Shown: positions 48,091-59,611, counted from the first letter of the stretch. The stretch: 64,000 nucleotides of DNA from Limnanthes douglasii subsp. nivea (GCA_036936605.1 JAUPFV010000001.1:245766925-245830924); one strand, 5' to 3'. Notes: generated by a model from the sequence alone, not told the origin. A program made the numbers and translations.

Positions 48091-48228
48091 TCAATAGTTT
48101 ACATATGTAGTGTTTGTTTTTTGTGTGTTTTAATTAAGTAGTTTGTCCTTTTTTTTGTAAGCTTCACCTTTATCCAATGAGACAAGCAACTTTCTTAATA
48201 TTTCAAATCCCTAGTGCATTTATAAAGT

Positions 48229-48390
48229 ATGACACCTCAAAAATTAGATGCACTCATAAGACGTGGCACCTCGAAAATTAGATGCACTCATAAGACGTGG
48301 CACCTCGAAAATTAGATGCACTCATAAGACGTGGCACCTCGAAAATTAGATGCACTCATAAGACGTGGCACCTCGAAAATTTGGTTGTTT
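48229..48390. repeat. 34-bp tandem array
   Basis: About 4.7 copies with a 34-nt period, each containing GACGTGGCACCTCGAAAATT and AGATGCACTCATAA. The inner copies are identical; the outer ones have drifted. No equivalent array in element A. Confidence 0.92.
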
Positions 48391-48536
48391 CTTCAAAGCT
48401 ATTGCTTCGGAAAATTATTCTTGGTCAACTTTCAAAGATGATCAGTCTTTGCCAAGTTACCAAAATAATAAATCACCCCTCATACTAAACAACCAATGGC
48501 CAAAAGAAATTTTATTATAAAATTCAATATTAACCA

Positions 48537-48586
48537 GACACCTCATTAAAACCTTTCTGGGCCAACAGATAAGGAAAGAGTATGTC
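48537..48586. promoter_or_regulatory. 50-nt block conserved between elements A and B
   Basis: Partner of 28208-28257, about 80% identical by eye, at the same place 3' of integrase. Confidence 0.6.
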
Positions 48587-48613
48587 TGTTTTACAAAAAT
48601 TCGAAGTTCAATT

Positions 48614-51600
48614 TTACTCACAGTACAATTTCAAATGCTCTATGTTCCAAGGGTGCTTGAGCATCCTCCCCTCGCGATCAGACAACCTGTAGGAACCTGG
48701 TTTGACCTTCATTTTGACTTCATAAGGACCCTCCCAATTCGGAGCCAATTTTCTGAGGTGCTTGTCCTTAGTATGAAGAAATACTTTTCGCAATACTTTA
48801 TCGCCAACCTTGAATTCTCTCTTCTTAACTTTAGCATCGTACCTGCTTCTCATTAAGGTTTGATAATGAACCACATTCAAATGCGCTTTGACCCTTTTTT
48901 CCTCTAACAAATCAAGCTCAGCTCTTCTAGCTTCATCATTATCTACTTCGGAATATCGTAATAACCTGTAGGAAGGCAATGTAGATTCAGCAGGGCACAC
49001 AGCGTCCATTCCATACACCAAAGAAAAATGAGTCTCTTTTGTGGCCTCTCTAGGGGTTGTTCGATATGCCCACAACACTTCTTGAAGATAATTTGGCCAT
49101 TTCCCTGCTGCTCCTGCCAAATTCTTCTTTAAACCCTCCAAAATAGATCTATTTGTAACTTCCACCTGCCCATTTGCTTGGGGGTGGAAAGGAGTAGAAA
49201 AACATTGCTGTATTCCTTTCGAAGAGCAAAAAGAATCCATTTCCTTGTTATTAAATTGGGGACCATTGTCTGTTGTTATTTTCCGAGGAACTCCAAAACG
49301 GTAGCAGATGTTACTTAGAATAAACTTGATTACATCCTTAGCTTTTGTTCCAGCTAAAGACTCTGCTTCTGTCCACTTCGAAAAATAATCAACTGCAACT
49401 ATAATCATTTGTCTTCCACCTGAAGCCATAGGTAATGGTCCTACTAAATCAATCCCCCACCTATCGAAAGGAACCGCCTCAGAAATTGTCATTAGGGGTA
49501 CTGCTGGTTTATGTATTAAATGTGCATATCTCTGACAAGTATCACAGCTTCGAACTAATAGTTTGGCATCCTGCAATATGGTAGGCCAATAATACCCTGC
49601 CAACAATACTCTACGCGTTAAAGCTTTGAATCCACAATGAGCTGATCCATCTCCATCGTGTAATTCAGATAGAATGTTTTGAGATTCATGCTTGCTCAAA
49701 CATCTTAATAAGGGCCTCGACACTGACCTCTTATACAATATCCCATCCAACACTTCATAACCAAGAGCTTTATTCCTTATTCTCTTGAGCGAGTGTTTAT
49801 CAAGAGGTAGTATTCCCTTTGTGAGAAAGTTTAATAAGTCAGTTCTCCAATCTCTTCGAATGCTCGTCGAATCATTTGTCACCTCCTCAACAAATTCACA
49901 CTGCTCAGAGTTCGATGTAATCGAAGGCAGTGGTTGTGTCACGATCCATGGATATTCTTCAGAGTACGACATTGTTGCCAAAGAATCTGCCATTGTGTTG
50001 CTACCTCTTCGAATATGCTCCACCTCGATATTTTCAAATTGTGCCATCATACCTCGTAGCTCTTGCAAGTACAAAACCAAACGGTCCTTTTTAGCTTCTG
50101 AAACCCCTTTAACATGGTTAATTACCAACTGCGAATCTGTTTCTAAGCGCACAAATATTGCTCAACAAATCTTTGCTAACCGCAACCCTGCTAGCACAGC
50201 TTCATATTCAGCTTCATTGTTCGAAGCATGAAATCCAAATTTTATAGCTTGAAACATAAACTCCCCTGTTGGTGCCACCAATTCAACTCCTGCACTCGAC
50301 CCTTTATTACTAGATCCTCCATCAGTTTGTACTGTCCACGTCGGATTCGTGTTCACTTTTTCACCTTCTTTCTCTTTGGGTCTACTCGAATGAAACTCAA
50401 CCAAGAAGTCTGCTAAGGCTTGAGCTTTGATAGCTGTTCGAGGAGAGAATAACACGTCGAAATCTCCTAATTCTACAGACCACTTAGTCATCCTTCCTGA
50501 GATATCTAGCTTTTGCAATACATTTTTCAATGGGTAGGAAGTTCGAACCACAATCGTATGTGCCTGGAAATAAGGACGTATTTTTCTCGCTGCCACTACT
50601 ATGCACAATGCCAATTTTTCGAGCTTCAAATAACGTTTCTCAGCATCAACCAAACTTTTACTGACATAATAGACGGGCCTCGAAATTCTTGAATCTTCAC
50701 TGATCAAAACTGCACTCACTGCATAATCCGATACAGCTATATACAAAAACAGTTGCTCACCTTCCCGAGGCTTTGATAATATTTCAGGAGTGGACAAAAG
50801 ATTTTTGATCTTAACAAAAGCTTCTTCACAATCCGAAGTCCACTCAAAATTATTAGGTCGACGCAGCACCTAGAAAAAAGGCAAGCACTTATCTGAAAAT
50901 CGAGAAATGAATCTGTTCAAAGCTGCTAACCTGCCCGTTAACATTTGCACTTCTTTGATATTCCGAGGCGAAGACATTGATATCAGAGCCTTCAATTATT
51001 CTGGATCCACTTCAATTCCTCTTTCACTAATCACATACCCCAGAAACTTACCAGATCGGACTCCAAACGTACATTTCTCTGGGTTCAACTTCAATTGTAT
51101 GGCTCTGAGATTCAAAAACGTCTCTTCTAAATCATCAATGTGTTCATCATCACTTTTGCTCTTAACAAGCATATCATCGATGTACACTTCGATATTCCTC
51201 CCTATTTGTGAAGCGAACGCCTTATTCGTCAACCTTTGATATGTAGACCCAGCATTCTTCAATCCAAACGGCATCACTCTATAACAGTGTAAACCTCGAT
51301 CAGTAATAAAAGTTGTGCTCTCTTCATCCTCTGGATTCATTCGAATCTGATTATACCCTGAAAATGCATCCATAAATGTTAGAATTTTGTTTCCAGAAGT
51401 AGAATCCACCAATTGGTCAATCCGAGGTACTGGAAAAGGATCTTTTGGACAGGCTCTGTTCAAATCTGTGAAGTCTACACACATTCTCCATTTTCCGCTC
51501 TTCTTTTTCACCACCACAGGATTAGCCGTCCACCTCGGATAATTGGACTCCCTGATATTCCCCATCTTATACAATCTATCTACCTCAGCAACTATGGCCT

Positions 51601-51919
51601 CGGCTTTTTCCAACGAAAAAGCTCTCTTTTTTTGAATTATCGGCTTGATCTTCGGATCCACTGCCAAGATATGACATATGATATCACTTGGAACCCCTAC
51701 TACATCTTCGGACCTCCAAGCAAATACGTCCAAATTCTTAGACAATAAGTTCAACAATCTTTCTCGCATTGATAAAGACAATAAAGTCCCAATTCGAAGT
51801 ACTTTGCCATTATTGAAAATGTATTCTTCTATTTCTTCACTTACCACCACAGAACTCGGGGTTGACCTCGGATCATCAATTCCCTCATCTGTACCACTAG
51901 AAGACAACCCCCCAAACTG
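48614..51919 (-). pseudogene. Element B pol: RT, RNase H, second RNase H, integrase
   Basis: Continues the gag-protease frame after the TAG at 51920. RT: WTANPVVVKKKSGKWRMCVD, FTDLNRACPKD, FMDAFSGYNQI, MPFGLKNAGSTYQ and catalytic YIDDMLVKS (about 51160-51190). RNase H: FLYIAVSDYAVSAVLI and LEKLALCIVVAARK. Second RNase H: WTVQTDGGSSNKGSSAGV, NNEAEYEAVLAGLRLAK and LETDSQLVINHVKG. Integrase: HDGDGSAHCGF, CDTCQRYA, GIDLVGPLPMASGG, TDNGPQFNNKEMDSF and QANGQVEVTNR (DDE), then a C-terminus of KVKPGSYRL type. Three stops interrupt it: TAA 50996-50998, TAG 50870-50872, TGA 50162-50164. No frameshifts. Confidence 0.93.
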
Positions 51920-54415
51920 CTAACTCTCCATCGGATCATCAGTACTTTTGCCACGTAGTCTAAATGCAGCAGCGTAACACTCTCTAGCCACATTTTGGTC
52001 ACTTCGAACTACGCCAACTCGATCCCCGATCACATACTTCAAACATTGATGAACCGTGGAAACTATAGCATACATTTTAGCCAGCCATGACCTTCCAAAA
52101 ATAGCGTTGTAGCTCGATGGACAATCTACCACCATAAAAAGTACTTGTACTTTCTTTTTGAAAGGCCCTTTTCCCAAAGAAATCTCACCTTCGAACTCCC
52201 CTATCACATTTGCTGTTGCGCCAGTAAACCGAATGATAGTTCTTTCTGACCTTTCTATCCGAGGCGGAGCAGTTAGTCTATCATATGTTGATTTGAACAA
52301 CACATTAGCAGAGCTTCCAGTGTCAATTAACACTCGTCGAATTTCCACCCCACACACTTCTGCTCCTATGACCACTGCATCTTCATGTGGCCCAGTAATA
52401 CCTCTCAGATCATCCCCATCGAAAATTATAAATGGGACATCCTTCTTGTTGCTTAGGTGTGCCGATGCTCCTCCTTCAATTTGACGTGTTAAATTCACTA
52501 TCTGTCTCTTCCTCGAATTGTTAGTGTTGTTAGTCATCGAATCTCCCCCAAATATTGTCAGTGACTCAAAGAAGGCACACAAATCTCGAACACGTCCCTC
52601 ACGCCTCGGCTCATCTACTGACATCAACAACAAACGACTAGGGTCTGGGTCGACATATTCCGAAGCCACATCAAACTCATCACCTGCAACATCTAAAATC
52701 ATCAGTGCAGTTTCCTGCTTAGAATTAGGATTACCAATTTTTTGAGTTACAGCTTTAGCATTCTTTTTTACATACTCCAGCAGCTTTCCATTTTCTATCA
52801 GAACCTGCATCTTCTTCTTCAAAGCAATACAATCATTTGTATCATGCCCAATATCATCATGATACCTGCAGTACTTGTTATTGCGCTCCTCCCTTGGTCT
52901 ATTAATCGCTGCTGGCTTTCTAAAATTTACTGTTCCCTTGCTTTTTTCATATATCGATGCCATACTTTCAGTCAAATCTGCATAATATTCTGGTTTCACC
53001 CATACATTAGATCTTGGTTTGAACTGGTATTGATTACTAAAGTTGTGATGATTAGCACCCCCTTGATACCAACTCGAACCTCCTCGGTAAATAACATTTT
53101 GATTGCCCCTCGCCCTCGACGAGCTGTTATTCGAGGCGTTCGCTTGGTTATTTCCCCCCTGAGCATTCCCTTTCTGAACAGCAACATTTCCTCCTCGAAC
53201 TCGAGTGGACTCTTCGACCTTGATCTGGTCTTCAACCTGGGCCATGAGAGCTCCAACCGTTAATGCTCTACGCCTTGTTGTCTCATCGGCTAAATCTCCA
53301 GGCAACAATCCTTGTCGAAACGTCGCCATAGCCACCAATTCCTCACAGTCATCTAATCCCGCTTTTGTCGACAAAAATCTCTTGGTATAATCCTTCAGCT
53401 TTTCTCCCACAGCTTGCTTACATTGTATTATTGTATCTCCATTAGCTCTCATTTCTTTGCTTCCCACAAACTGTCTTCGAAAAGCTGTGTAAAAGTCTCT
53501 AAAATTTGCAATAGACTCCTTAGGAATCTTGTTATACCATTTTAATGCAGTTCCTTTGAATGTCTGAGAGAAAGCCTTGCAAACTAGCCTATCATCGTCT
53601 TCGAAGTTGGTCATATAGTTCTTGAATGGTTCTATATGATCATCGGGATCTTGAGTTCCATCGAACTTATCAATTTTAGAAATGTCAAACCGCCTCGGAA
53701 GCGGTACAGATCTGATCTCACGAATCAACGGTGAATCCCTCCAATCCACACCTTGAACATACTGGTCCTCGTTCCTCATTCCCACAGTAGCATACAAACT
53801 TGGCTCCCAGACATATTTCCGAGGCGAATACACTTTCCGAGGATAATTCACTCGCCTCTCCTTCTTATACACTTTAGCTGGCCGTAATTCATATTCTCGC
53901 TCTCTTGAATGACCTCGAAAATGCTTATATCTCGGTGTCTCATCCGATTCCGAATCCTCATCATCTTCTTCACTAGAATACACATATCGTCGCTTCTGCA
54001 ACTTTCCCTTCTTTTTCATTCCACTGTGCTCCTTCCTACGCTCAAGACGTATTTTACGTCGAGTATCTTGAACATCATCGTCGTCATTCGACTGATCCAA
54101 CTGATCATCCTGAGCACCTTTGGATATTTCAGACCTGAGTTTAGCGTTATAATTAGCTTGCTTCATTTGAGCAAACTCATCAAGCTCTGCCACCTTTCTT
54201 ATCAACTCCTTCATTTTTCCTTCAAATTCGAATTGATTGGATTGAATCGGAACTGGTTCGCCTGCTTCTTTTTCTTGCAGATCAGATTTCAATGTTCCCA
54301 ATTCATCTCCGATCAACGAAAATCTAAACAAAATACTCCAGAAAACGAAAAAACTCGAACGAAATGCTTCAGAAAACGAAAAAACTCGAAACTCGATTTT
54401 TGATCTATCGATCAA
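51920..54415 (-). CDS. Element B gag-protease polyprotein
   Basis: 831 aa, fully open. The gag core is IDKFDGTQDPDDHIEPFKNY, FKGTALKWYNKIP and FRRQFVGSKEM. Arg/Lys-rich linkers and a Gly/Asn-rich stretch follow, then the zinc motif YCRYHDDIGHDTNDC (CxxH..GH..C type). The aspartic protease has LIDTGSSANVLF (about 52300-52330), then IIRFTGATANVIGEFEGEI and VVDCPSSYNAIFGRSWL. Gag builds the particle; the protease cuts the polyprotein. It ends at TAG 51920-51922, and the next codons (CAG TTT GGG GGG) stay in frame with RT. The N-terminal 30 residues are hydrophobic and may be 5' leader read-through rather than real protein; a later Met is possible. Confidence 0.9.
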   Translation of the reverse strand: MIDRSKIEFRVFSFSEAFRSSFFVFWSILFRFSLIGDELGTLKSDLQEKEAGEPVPIQSNQFEFEGKMKELIRKVAELDEFAQMKQANYNAKLRSEISKGAQDDQLDQSNDDDDVQDTRRKIRLERRKEHSGMKKKGKLQKRRYVYSSEEDDEDSESDETPRYKHFRGHSREREYELRPAKVYKKERRVNYPRKVYSPRKYVWEPSLYATVGMRNEDQYVQGVDWRDSPLIREIRSVPLPRRFDISKIDKFDGTQDPDDHIEPFKNYMTNFEDDDRLVCKAFSQTFKGTALKWYNKIPKESIANFRDFYTAFRRQFVGSKEMRANGDTIIQCKQAVGEKLKDYTKRFLSTKAGLDDCEELVAMATFRQGLLPGDLADETTRRRALTVGALMAQVEDQIKVEESTRVRGGNVAVQKGNAQGGNNQANASNNSSSRARGNQNVIYRGGSSWYQGGANHHNFSNQYQFKPRSNVWVKPEYYADLTESMASIYEKSKGTVNFRKPAAINRPREERNNKYCRYHDDIGHDTNDCIALKKKMQVLIENGKLLEYVKKNAKAVTQKIGNPNSKQETALMILDVAGDEFDVASEYVDPDPSRLLLMSVDEPRREGRVRDLCAFFESLTIFGGDSMTNNTNNSRKRQIVNLTRQIEGGASAHLSNKKDVPFIIFDGDDLRGITGPHEDAVVIGAEVCGVEIRRVLIDTGSSANVLFKSTYDRLTAPPRIERSERTIIRFTGATANVIGEFEGEISLGKGPFKKKVQVLFMVVDCPSSYNAIFGRSWLAKMYAIVSTVHQCLKYVIGDRVGVVRSDQNVARECYAAAFRLRGKSTDDPMES

Positions 54416-54427
54416 GGTATCTTCGTC

Positions 54428-54445
54428 CCCCTCTTTCTAGCGCCA
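54428..54445 (-). promoter_or_regulatory. Primer binding site of element B
   Basis: On minus TGGCGCTAGAAAGAGGGG starts 3 nt after the 5' LTR, giving the TGG expected opposite a tRNA CCA end. Confidence 0.65.
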
Positions 54446-54448
54446 ATT

Positions 54449-54746
54449 TGGTATGAACAGAAAGTAACTATAGAAAATAGAGAATATCTTCTTAGAATTA
54501 ACAAAGAGATTTTTTAGAAGTGAATATTGTCATTCTCCTCTGAATATTTCATAGGTGTAATCAAACCTCCTCAGCCTCTTTAAATAGGCCTAGTAAGTTT
54601 GTTACAAGAGCGGTTACATAAAGGGACATTTACAGTTTAGTCCATATATCTCTTATAAAGCTTAATTTTACTCTATATTAATAGAACTTATTAATTAAGT
54701 CCTTATTAATTACATTTAGGTCCCTAAAGAATATATTTCCTTATCA
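54449..54746 (-). repeat. Element B 5' LTR (right)
   Basis: 298 bp, partner of 44405-44702 with about 7 substitutions and no indel. Confidence 0.95.
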
Positions 54747-54751
54747 ATGTA
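54747..54751. repeat. Target site duplication of element B, right
   Basis: ATGTA, identical to 44400-44404. Confidence 0.88.
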
Positions 54752-57700
54752 ATCTTTTGCATTTCCTCAATATCAAGTTTTATCTTTGGGCATTTCTTAA
54801 GGCCAAACTTTTCACATTTTGATATAGAGGTGTCTTTTATTTTGCTGTCGGTCATCCCGTAACGTTATAACATACTCTCAATATACACCTTTTATGATAA
54901 AGTCAAAATTCTATCGCATCGATTCCTATGAATTTGAATTCCTAACAAAAAGTATGCCTCACCAAGATCTTTCATAGCAAATTTGTCCGAAAGAAATTTC
55001 TTGGTCGTATGTAACAATTCCTTATCGTTTGTGGCCAATAATATGTCATCAACATACAACACTAGAAATATGAATTTACTCCCACTAAAATTTTGATACA
55101 CACAATCATCCACTAAATTTATCTCGAAATCAAAGGAGATAATAACTTCAAAGAATTTGCGATACCATTGTCGAGACGCTTTCTTGGAACCATAAATAGA
55201 TTTCTTTAGTTTGCATATCGTCGACTTTGGATTACCGGAGACAAAGTTTTCAGGTTGCAACATATAGATCGTTTCCTCAATGTTTCCATTAAGAAAGGCT
55301 GTCTTTACATCCATTTGACGGAGCTCAAGGTCAAAGTGTGCAACTAATTCCATGATTGTTCGAAGAGAATCCTTCGATGAAACCAAAGAGAAGGTTTCTT
55401 TAAAGTCAATCCCTTCACGTTGTGTAAAAGCCTTAGCTACAAGTCGCGCTTCATGCCTCTCCACATTACCCTTAGAATATCGTTTGGTTTTGAAAATCCA
55501 TTTACAACCAATCGACTTATTTCCTTTAGGTAATGGAACAAGCTCCCATGTCGCGTTATCTTGCATTGATTTAAACTCTTCGTTCATTGCTTTAATCCAC
55601 GACTTAGAATTAGAATTTTTCATGGCTTCACAAACACTTAAAGGATCTTTTTCTGTTGTACCATAAAATTCATCATTTTCTTGAAGATACACTATATAGT
55701 CTGAAGATTTAGTGCTCTTCTTTTCTCTAGTATATCTACGCAAAGGAATAATTTCTTCATTTTTAACTTGAACTTCTCGAGAAGGTAGAGTTTGTTCTTC
55801 TTAAACAACTTCATTTTTCTCAATTGGAACAACTTCATTTTGTTCAATTTGGACAACATCCACATGAGGAAGATTAGCATCATCTTAAGTATTTATATGT
55901 TCTAACGAATCTGAAGTGATGATTGGCCTTCTAATTACCATAGCATCATCTGATACTATAGTATCATTGTTAGAACTTTCATGAATCTCTACTGATTATT
56001 CCTCAAAATGAATGTTCGTTACTAAATTCCTCCCTCCAAACTCTATATCCTCAAAGAATTTCGTTGTACCCGTCTCAAAGATATTCTTTGTGGAAGGATC
56101 ATAAAACTTAGAACCCCAACTATACTCGGATATCCGATGAAATAACTACTAGCCGTTTTGGAGTTAAGTTTCTTTTCATTTGGTCTATAAGGCTTCGCTT
56201 CAACTGGACATACTCAAGCATGTAAATGTTTTAAACTAGGTTTACACCCAGTCCATAGTTCATACGGTGTCTTAGTAGTTGCTTTTGTCGGAACTCTATT
56301 ATGTAGGTAGGTCGCACATTTTATTACTTCTCCCCAAAGTGATATAGGTAATATTGAATGACTAATCATACTTCTTACCATATCTTTCAATGTACGGTTT
56401 CGTCTCTCAGATACTCCATTCATGTTAGGCGAACCCGACATCGTATATTGAGGGACTATCCCACACTCCTCTAGGAACTTTGTAAACGGCCCATGACGTT
56501 ATTCACCTGAACTATCATATCTCCAGTAGTATTCACCATCACGGTCCGATCTGACACATTTAATGTCATTACCAAGTTGTTTTTCAACTTCGGCCTTAAA
56601 TATTTTGAACTTGTCAATGACCTCTGATTTTTCGTGAATAAGATATAGATACCCATATCATGAAAAGTCGTTAATGAAAGATACAAAATATCGTTGGTCA
56701 TTCCATGATGTTGCAGGGAACGGACCGCAAATGTCTGTATGTATCAAGTCCAAGACCTATTTTTCTCTGTATGCATCTAATCTTTTCACTTTGGTCTATT
56801 TTCCTTTTATACATTCAACGCAAAAGTTAAAGTTCGAAAAATCCAGTGCACTTAATAAACCTTCCGAAACAAGCATTTCAATTTTATTTCTAGAAATGTG
56901 ACCTAATCGTTTGTGCCAAAGTTTTGCTGAATTTTCCACTTTACCATTTAGTTTTCCAAGTACGTCTATATTCATTATCTCTTTGTGATTATTTATAGTA
57001 TCCAACAAATACAAGTTAACATTTGCTATTAACCTTGGAGAACCAACAACATTACTATGTAAATAAATACACAAACTTTCATTTCCAAATAGACAAGAAT
57101 AACTTAATTTGTCCAACAACGGAAATATAATTAGGTTCCTTCTAAAATAAGGTACATACAATACGTTTTTTAAATGCAAAAAATGTCCACTGGTAAGAAA
57201 CAAACGAAAATCACAAATAGAATGAACTAAACACAAACTGCCATTAGCTGTATAGATGGGTGTTTCACCATCACTCAGACTTCAGTTTTTATCATACAAA
57301 CAAATACAAACATGAGTTGTTGCTCCTGTATCAACCCACAAAGCATTTCTTGGCACTGAAACTAAATTGATCTGAGAACAGACCATATAAGTGAAAATAC
57401 ATTTGGCTTTCATCATAGCCCTCCATTTTTCACATTCTTTCTTAAAGTGCCTCAGTTTTTTACAATGGAAGCAACGTCTTTTACCAGACGTACCCTTATG
57501 TTTCTTTTGTCCCGAACCGGATGCATGTGAATCTGAACCTTCATACTTTCTCTTAATTCCATTATCCACCTGAGCTTTCACCATTTGCACTTCTGGATGT
57601 TCTTGCTTCATATTTTCCTCCTATTGTGCTACCTGAGAGATGAGCTTGTTAAGAGTCCATTTCTCGCGCTGACAGTTATAAGAAGTTTTGAAGTTCTCAT

Positions 57701-58193
57701 ACTGAGGAGGGAAAAAGTGAAAGGAAAAGCTTACCACAACATATTCCAGATGGTCAATCTTAAGTACTTTCAATTTGGAAGCGATGTTTGACATTTCCAA
57801 GATGTGCTCACGAACAATCATTTGCCACGATATTTCTTAGAGGCTAGCTTAATAAGCAACGTCTTAATCTCTACTTTATCGTTCTTGGAAAAATAATTCT
57901 CTACCTCTTCGAGAAACATTTTTGCATTGGTGATCTGAGGTAGAACTGCACCACATAATGCTAATTGAATTGTTTGTTTCATGATCCCTAAACTTAAGCC
58001 TCTGACTCTTTTTTCTCTACATAAGAACTATCCTCAGTTAAAAGTTTTAGGTTCATCGACCCTTAATGCTAAGTTGTAATCAAGGCACATAAAGTGCAAC
58101 AACATATCTTCTTTCCACAGCTCAAAATTTCTCCCATTAAGTATGGGTGCCTTTTTGCCTTCCGGGTTATAGAGATACGAATTTGCTAACATA
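54752..58193 (-). pseudogene. Copia 1 gag, protease, integrase and RT
   Basis: Gag starts at 58190 (MANSYLYNPEGKKAPILNGR). Then ILEMSNIASKLKVL (57800) and zinc knuckle CFHCKKLRHFKKEC (about 57473-57432). Protease LWVDTGATTHV (about 57355-57322). Integrase LWHKRLGHISRNKIE (about 56925), DLIHTDICGPFP, VRSDRDGEYY, and MSGSPNMNGVSERRNRT (56440). RT (54892-55743) has KWIFKTKRYSKGN, QREGIDFKETFSLV, MDVKTAFLNGNI and the catalytic LYVDDILLA (about 55045-55070). Frameshifts near 55750, 56210, 56460 and 57820 and some stops make it inactive. The RT/RNase H join is cut by element B. Confidence 0.88.
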
Positions 58194-58800
58194 ACAAACA
58201 ACAAATAACAAATAGCCAAAAATATCACTTAACATATAATCTCCATAGTATTTAAAAAATAAATATAGCGTAATAATACATACTCTTACAACATCAATAC
58301 GATACCTTTTTTGTATATGTATGAGTTTGAGCGTAATTAATGTTGATCTTACCAATTGACTTAATTAAGAAAATCTTCATTTGGGCCAAGTTTCCTAGTT
58401 CAATTTGCTTAATGACCAATTCACAAATAGTTATCTTGTGTCTAAGATTAACTATGTCAAACCTTAAAGTTCTTTTGGGCCAAGTTATTGAATTAAAACC
58501 CTCAAACTTTAATTTGATTTTGGTTCACCCAATTAACTATGTCTAACTAGTGCACGTCTCTTTAATTAATGACAGTTATTGTACGTCCTCAAAATCAATT
58601 TGAGTATCGAAAGTTAAGTGCTCGACTCTGTAAACCAGTTTTCTTAAAGAGCATTTTATTTCGGCATGATATTTAATACTCCAAATATAGTTTCATGTAA
58701 AATATAGTTATAATAATTCACTACGATTTGCATAGCCTCATAAACTATCATGAATATTTATAATTTTTTCCTTCTAAAATCTGAAAACAATAATCTAATA
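58194..58800. other. Region upstream of copia 1 gag
   Basis: Where the copia 5' LTR should be, no match to 42755-43725 is seen. Contains a 30-nt segment (about 58509-58538, AATTTGATTTTGGTTCACCC) that recurs inverted at about 59511-59540. Confidence 0.45.
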
Positions 58801-58912
58801 CGTGGTATGGCGTACAACACAAGATAGTTGAGGAATTTCTAAAAACAACAACCAAATTTCGTTGAGGAATTTCATCAAACACGTGGTATGGCGTACAACA
58901 CAAGATAGTTGA
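58801..58912. repeat. 31-bp direct repeat pair
   Basis: CGTGGTATGGCGTACAACAC AAGATAGTTGA occurs at 58801-58831 and 58882-58912 without change. The spacer is also partly repeated (GAGGAATTTC twice). Confidence 0.92.
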
Positions 58913-58928
58913 TTTCGTATCGAAGGAC

Positions 58929-59339
58929 AGGCTTTGAACTGTAACTCGTCCATGGACTATCGCACTTGGTGACATATAGTCCCTGGACTTTCAAAAGTCC
59001 GTTCGTAGTCCATCGACTATCCAGTTTGGATAAAGTTAATCCCTTTGCATGTGTTGAATATCAATTTTTTTGACAAACAGTCCTTCAACTATTCATTTTC
59101 AATAAATTTAGTCCTTTGACTTTCTATTTTTGATAAATTTAGTCCTCTTAATAAACATGCGCACGGGACTAACTTTATCCAAACTGGATAGTCCAGGGAC
59201 TACCAACGGACTTTTGAAAGTCGAAGGACTATATGTCACAAAACTGGATAGTACAGGGACTACGAACGGACTTTTGAAAGTCCAGGGACTATCTGCCACC
59301 AAAGTCGATAGTCCATGGAGGAGTTATAGTTCAAAGCCT
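58929..59339. mobile_element. MITE with long inverted arms
   Basis: The ends AGGCTTTGAACT(G/A)TAACTC are inverted copies, and the arms continue for 100 bp or more. They include CCATGGACTATCG, ATAGTCCCTGGACTTTC and CTATCCAGTTTGGATAAAG. In the right arm a segment of about 60 nt (GGATAGT.CAGGGACTAC) is duplicated, making the arms unequal. This ATAGTCC/GGACTAT type of plant repeat is common. No target duplication was found. Confidence 0.8.
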
Positions 59340-59611
59340 CAAAAGAGGCTGAGAAGGTTTGTGACATGAAAAAAATGCGTGATAGGAAAAATGAAGGCAA
59401 AACTCCAGTTGTGTTTACATGAACATGAACTTAGCATAGGTTTCCCGCCAGCTGGATAATAACTTTCGACCCTATATTGAAGGTCGAGTTTGAGAAAGAA
59501 AAAAATATCGAATTTAATTGGGTGAACCAAAATCAAATTATTTGTCGGGTTAACTTTACTGATTTCGAGAAACATCATAAAGTTTTGCACTTTCCTTATT
59601 TTAGCAGATGC
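59340..59611. other. Spacer between MITE and retroposon
   Basis: No gene; contains the inverted partner of the 58509 segment at about 59511-59540. Confidence 0.4.

Larger units (their letters stand above)
48091..48613. other. Convergent intergenic of element B
   Basis: Non-coding DNA between opposing ORF and integrase; holds a 34-bp tandem array and the conserved 50-nt block. Confidence 0.55.
44405..54746 (-). mobile_element. Ty3/gypsy (Tat-like) LTR retrotransposon B, nested in copia 1
   Basis: Complete 10.3-kb element with 298-bp LTRs, 5-bp ATGTA duplication, PBS and polypurine tract (GGGGGGCTAC on minus beside 44703). Transcription is leftward: gag-protease, amber stop, RT-RNase H-second RNase H-integrase, then an opposing ORF. 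The gag-pol frame 54415-48614 is one continuous frame (1,934 codons) broken only by stops at 51922, 50998, 50872 and 50164. The LTRs differ at about 7 of 298 sites by eye. With a commonly used plant rate of 1.3e-8 per site per year that would be roughly 0.9 million years; the rate is an assumption. Confidence 0.95.
42755..58193 (-). mobile_element. Ty1/copia retrotransposon 1, split by gypsy element B
   Basis: Copia order (gag, protease, integrase, RT, RNase H) read leftward. Its 3' LTR is at 42755-43725, next to a polypurine tract (AGTGGGAG on minus). The pol gene is cut inside the RT/RNase H link by element B (44405-54746): 54752 and 44399 join across the 5-bp duplication. A 5' LTR matching 42755-43725 is not seen right of gag, so the element is 5'-truncated or rearranged. 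Coding has several stops and frameshifts. Confidence 0.85.

Noticed and set aside
48229..48390. CRISPR-like array
   Set aside because: The copies are directly joined with no unique spacers, and the sequence is eukaryotic transposon DNA.
52742..53263. Plus-strand ORFs opposite gag-pol of element B (also 53909-54403, 50907-51239)
   Set aside because: Shadows of the strongly supported minus-strand gag-pol frame; no family features.
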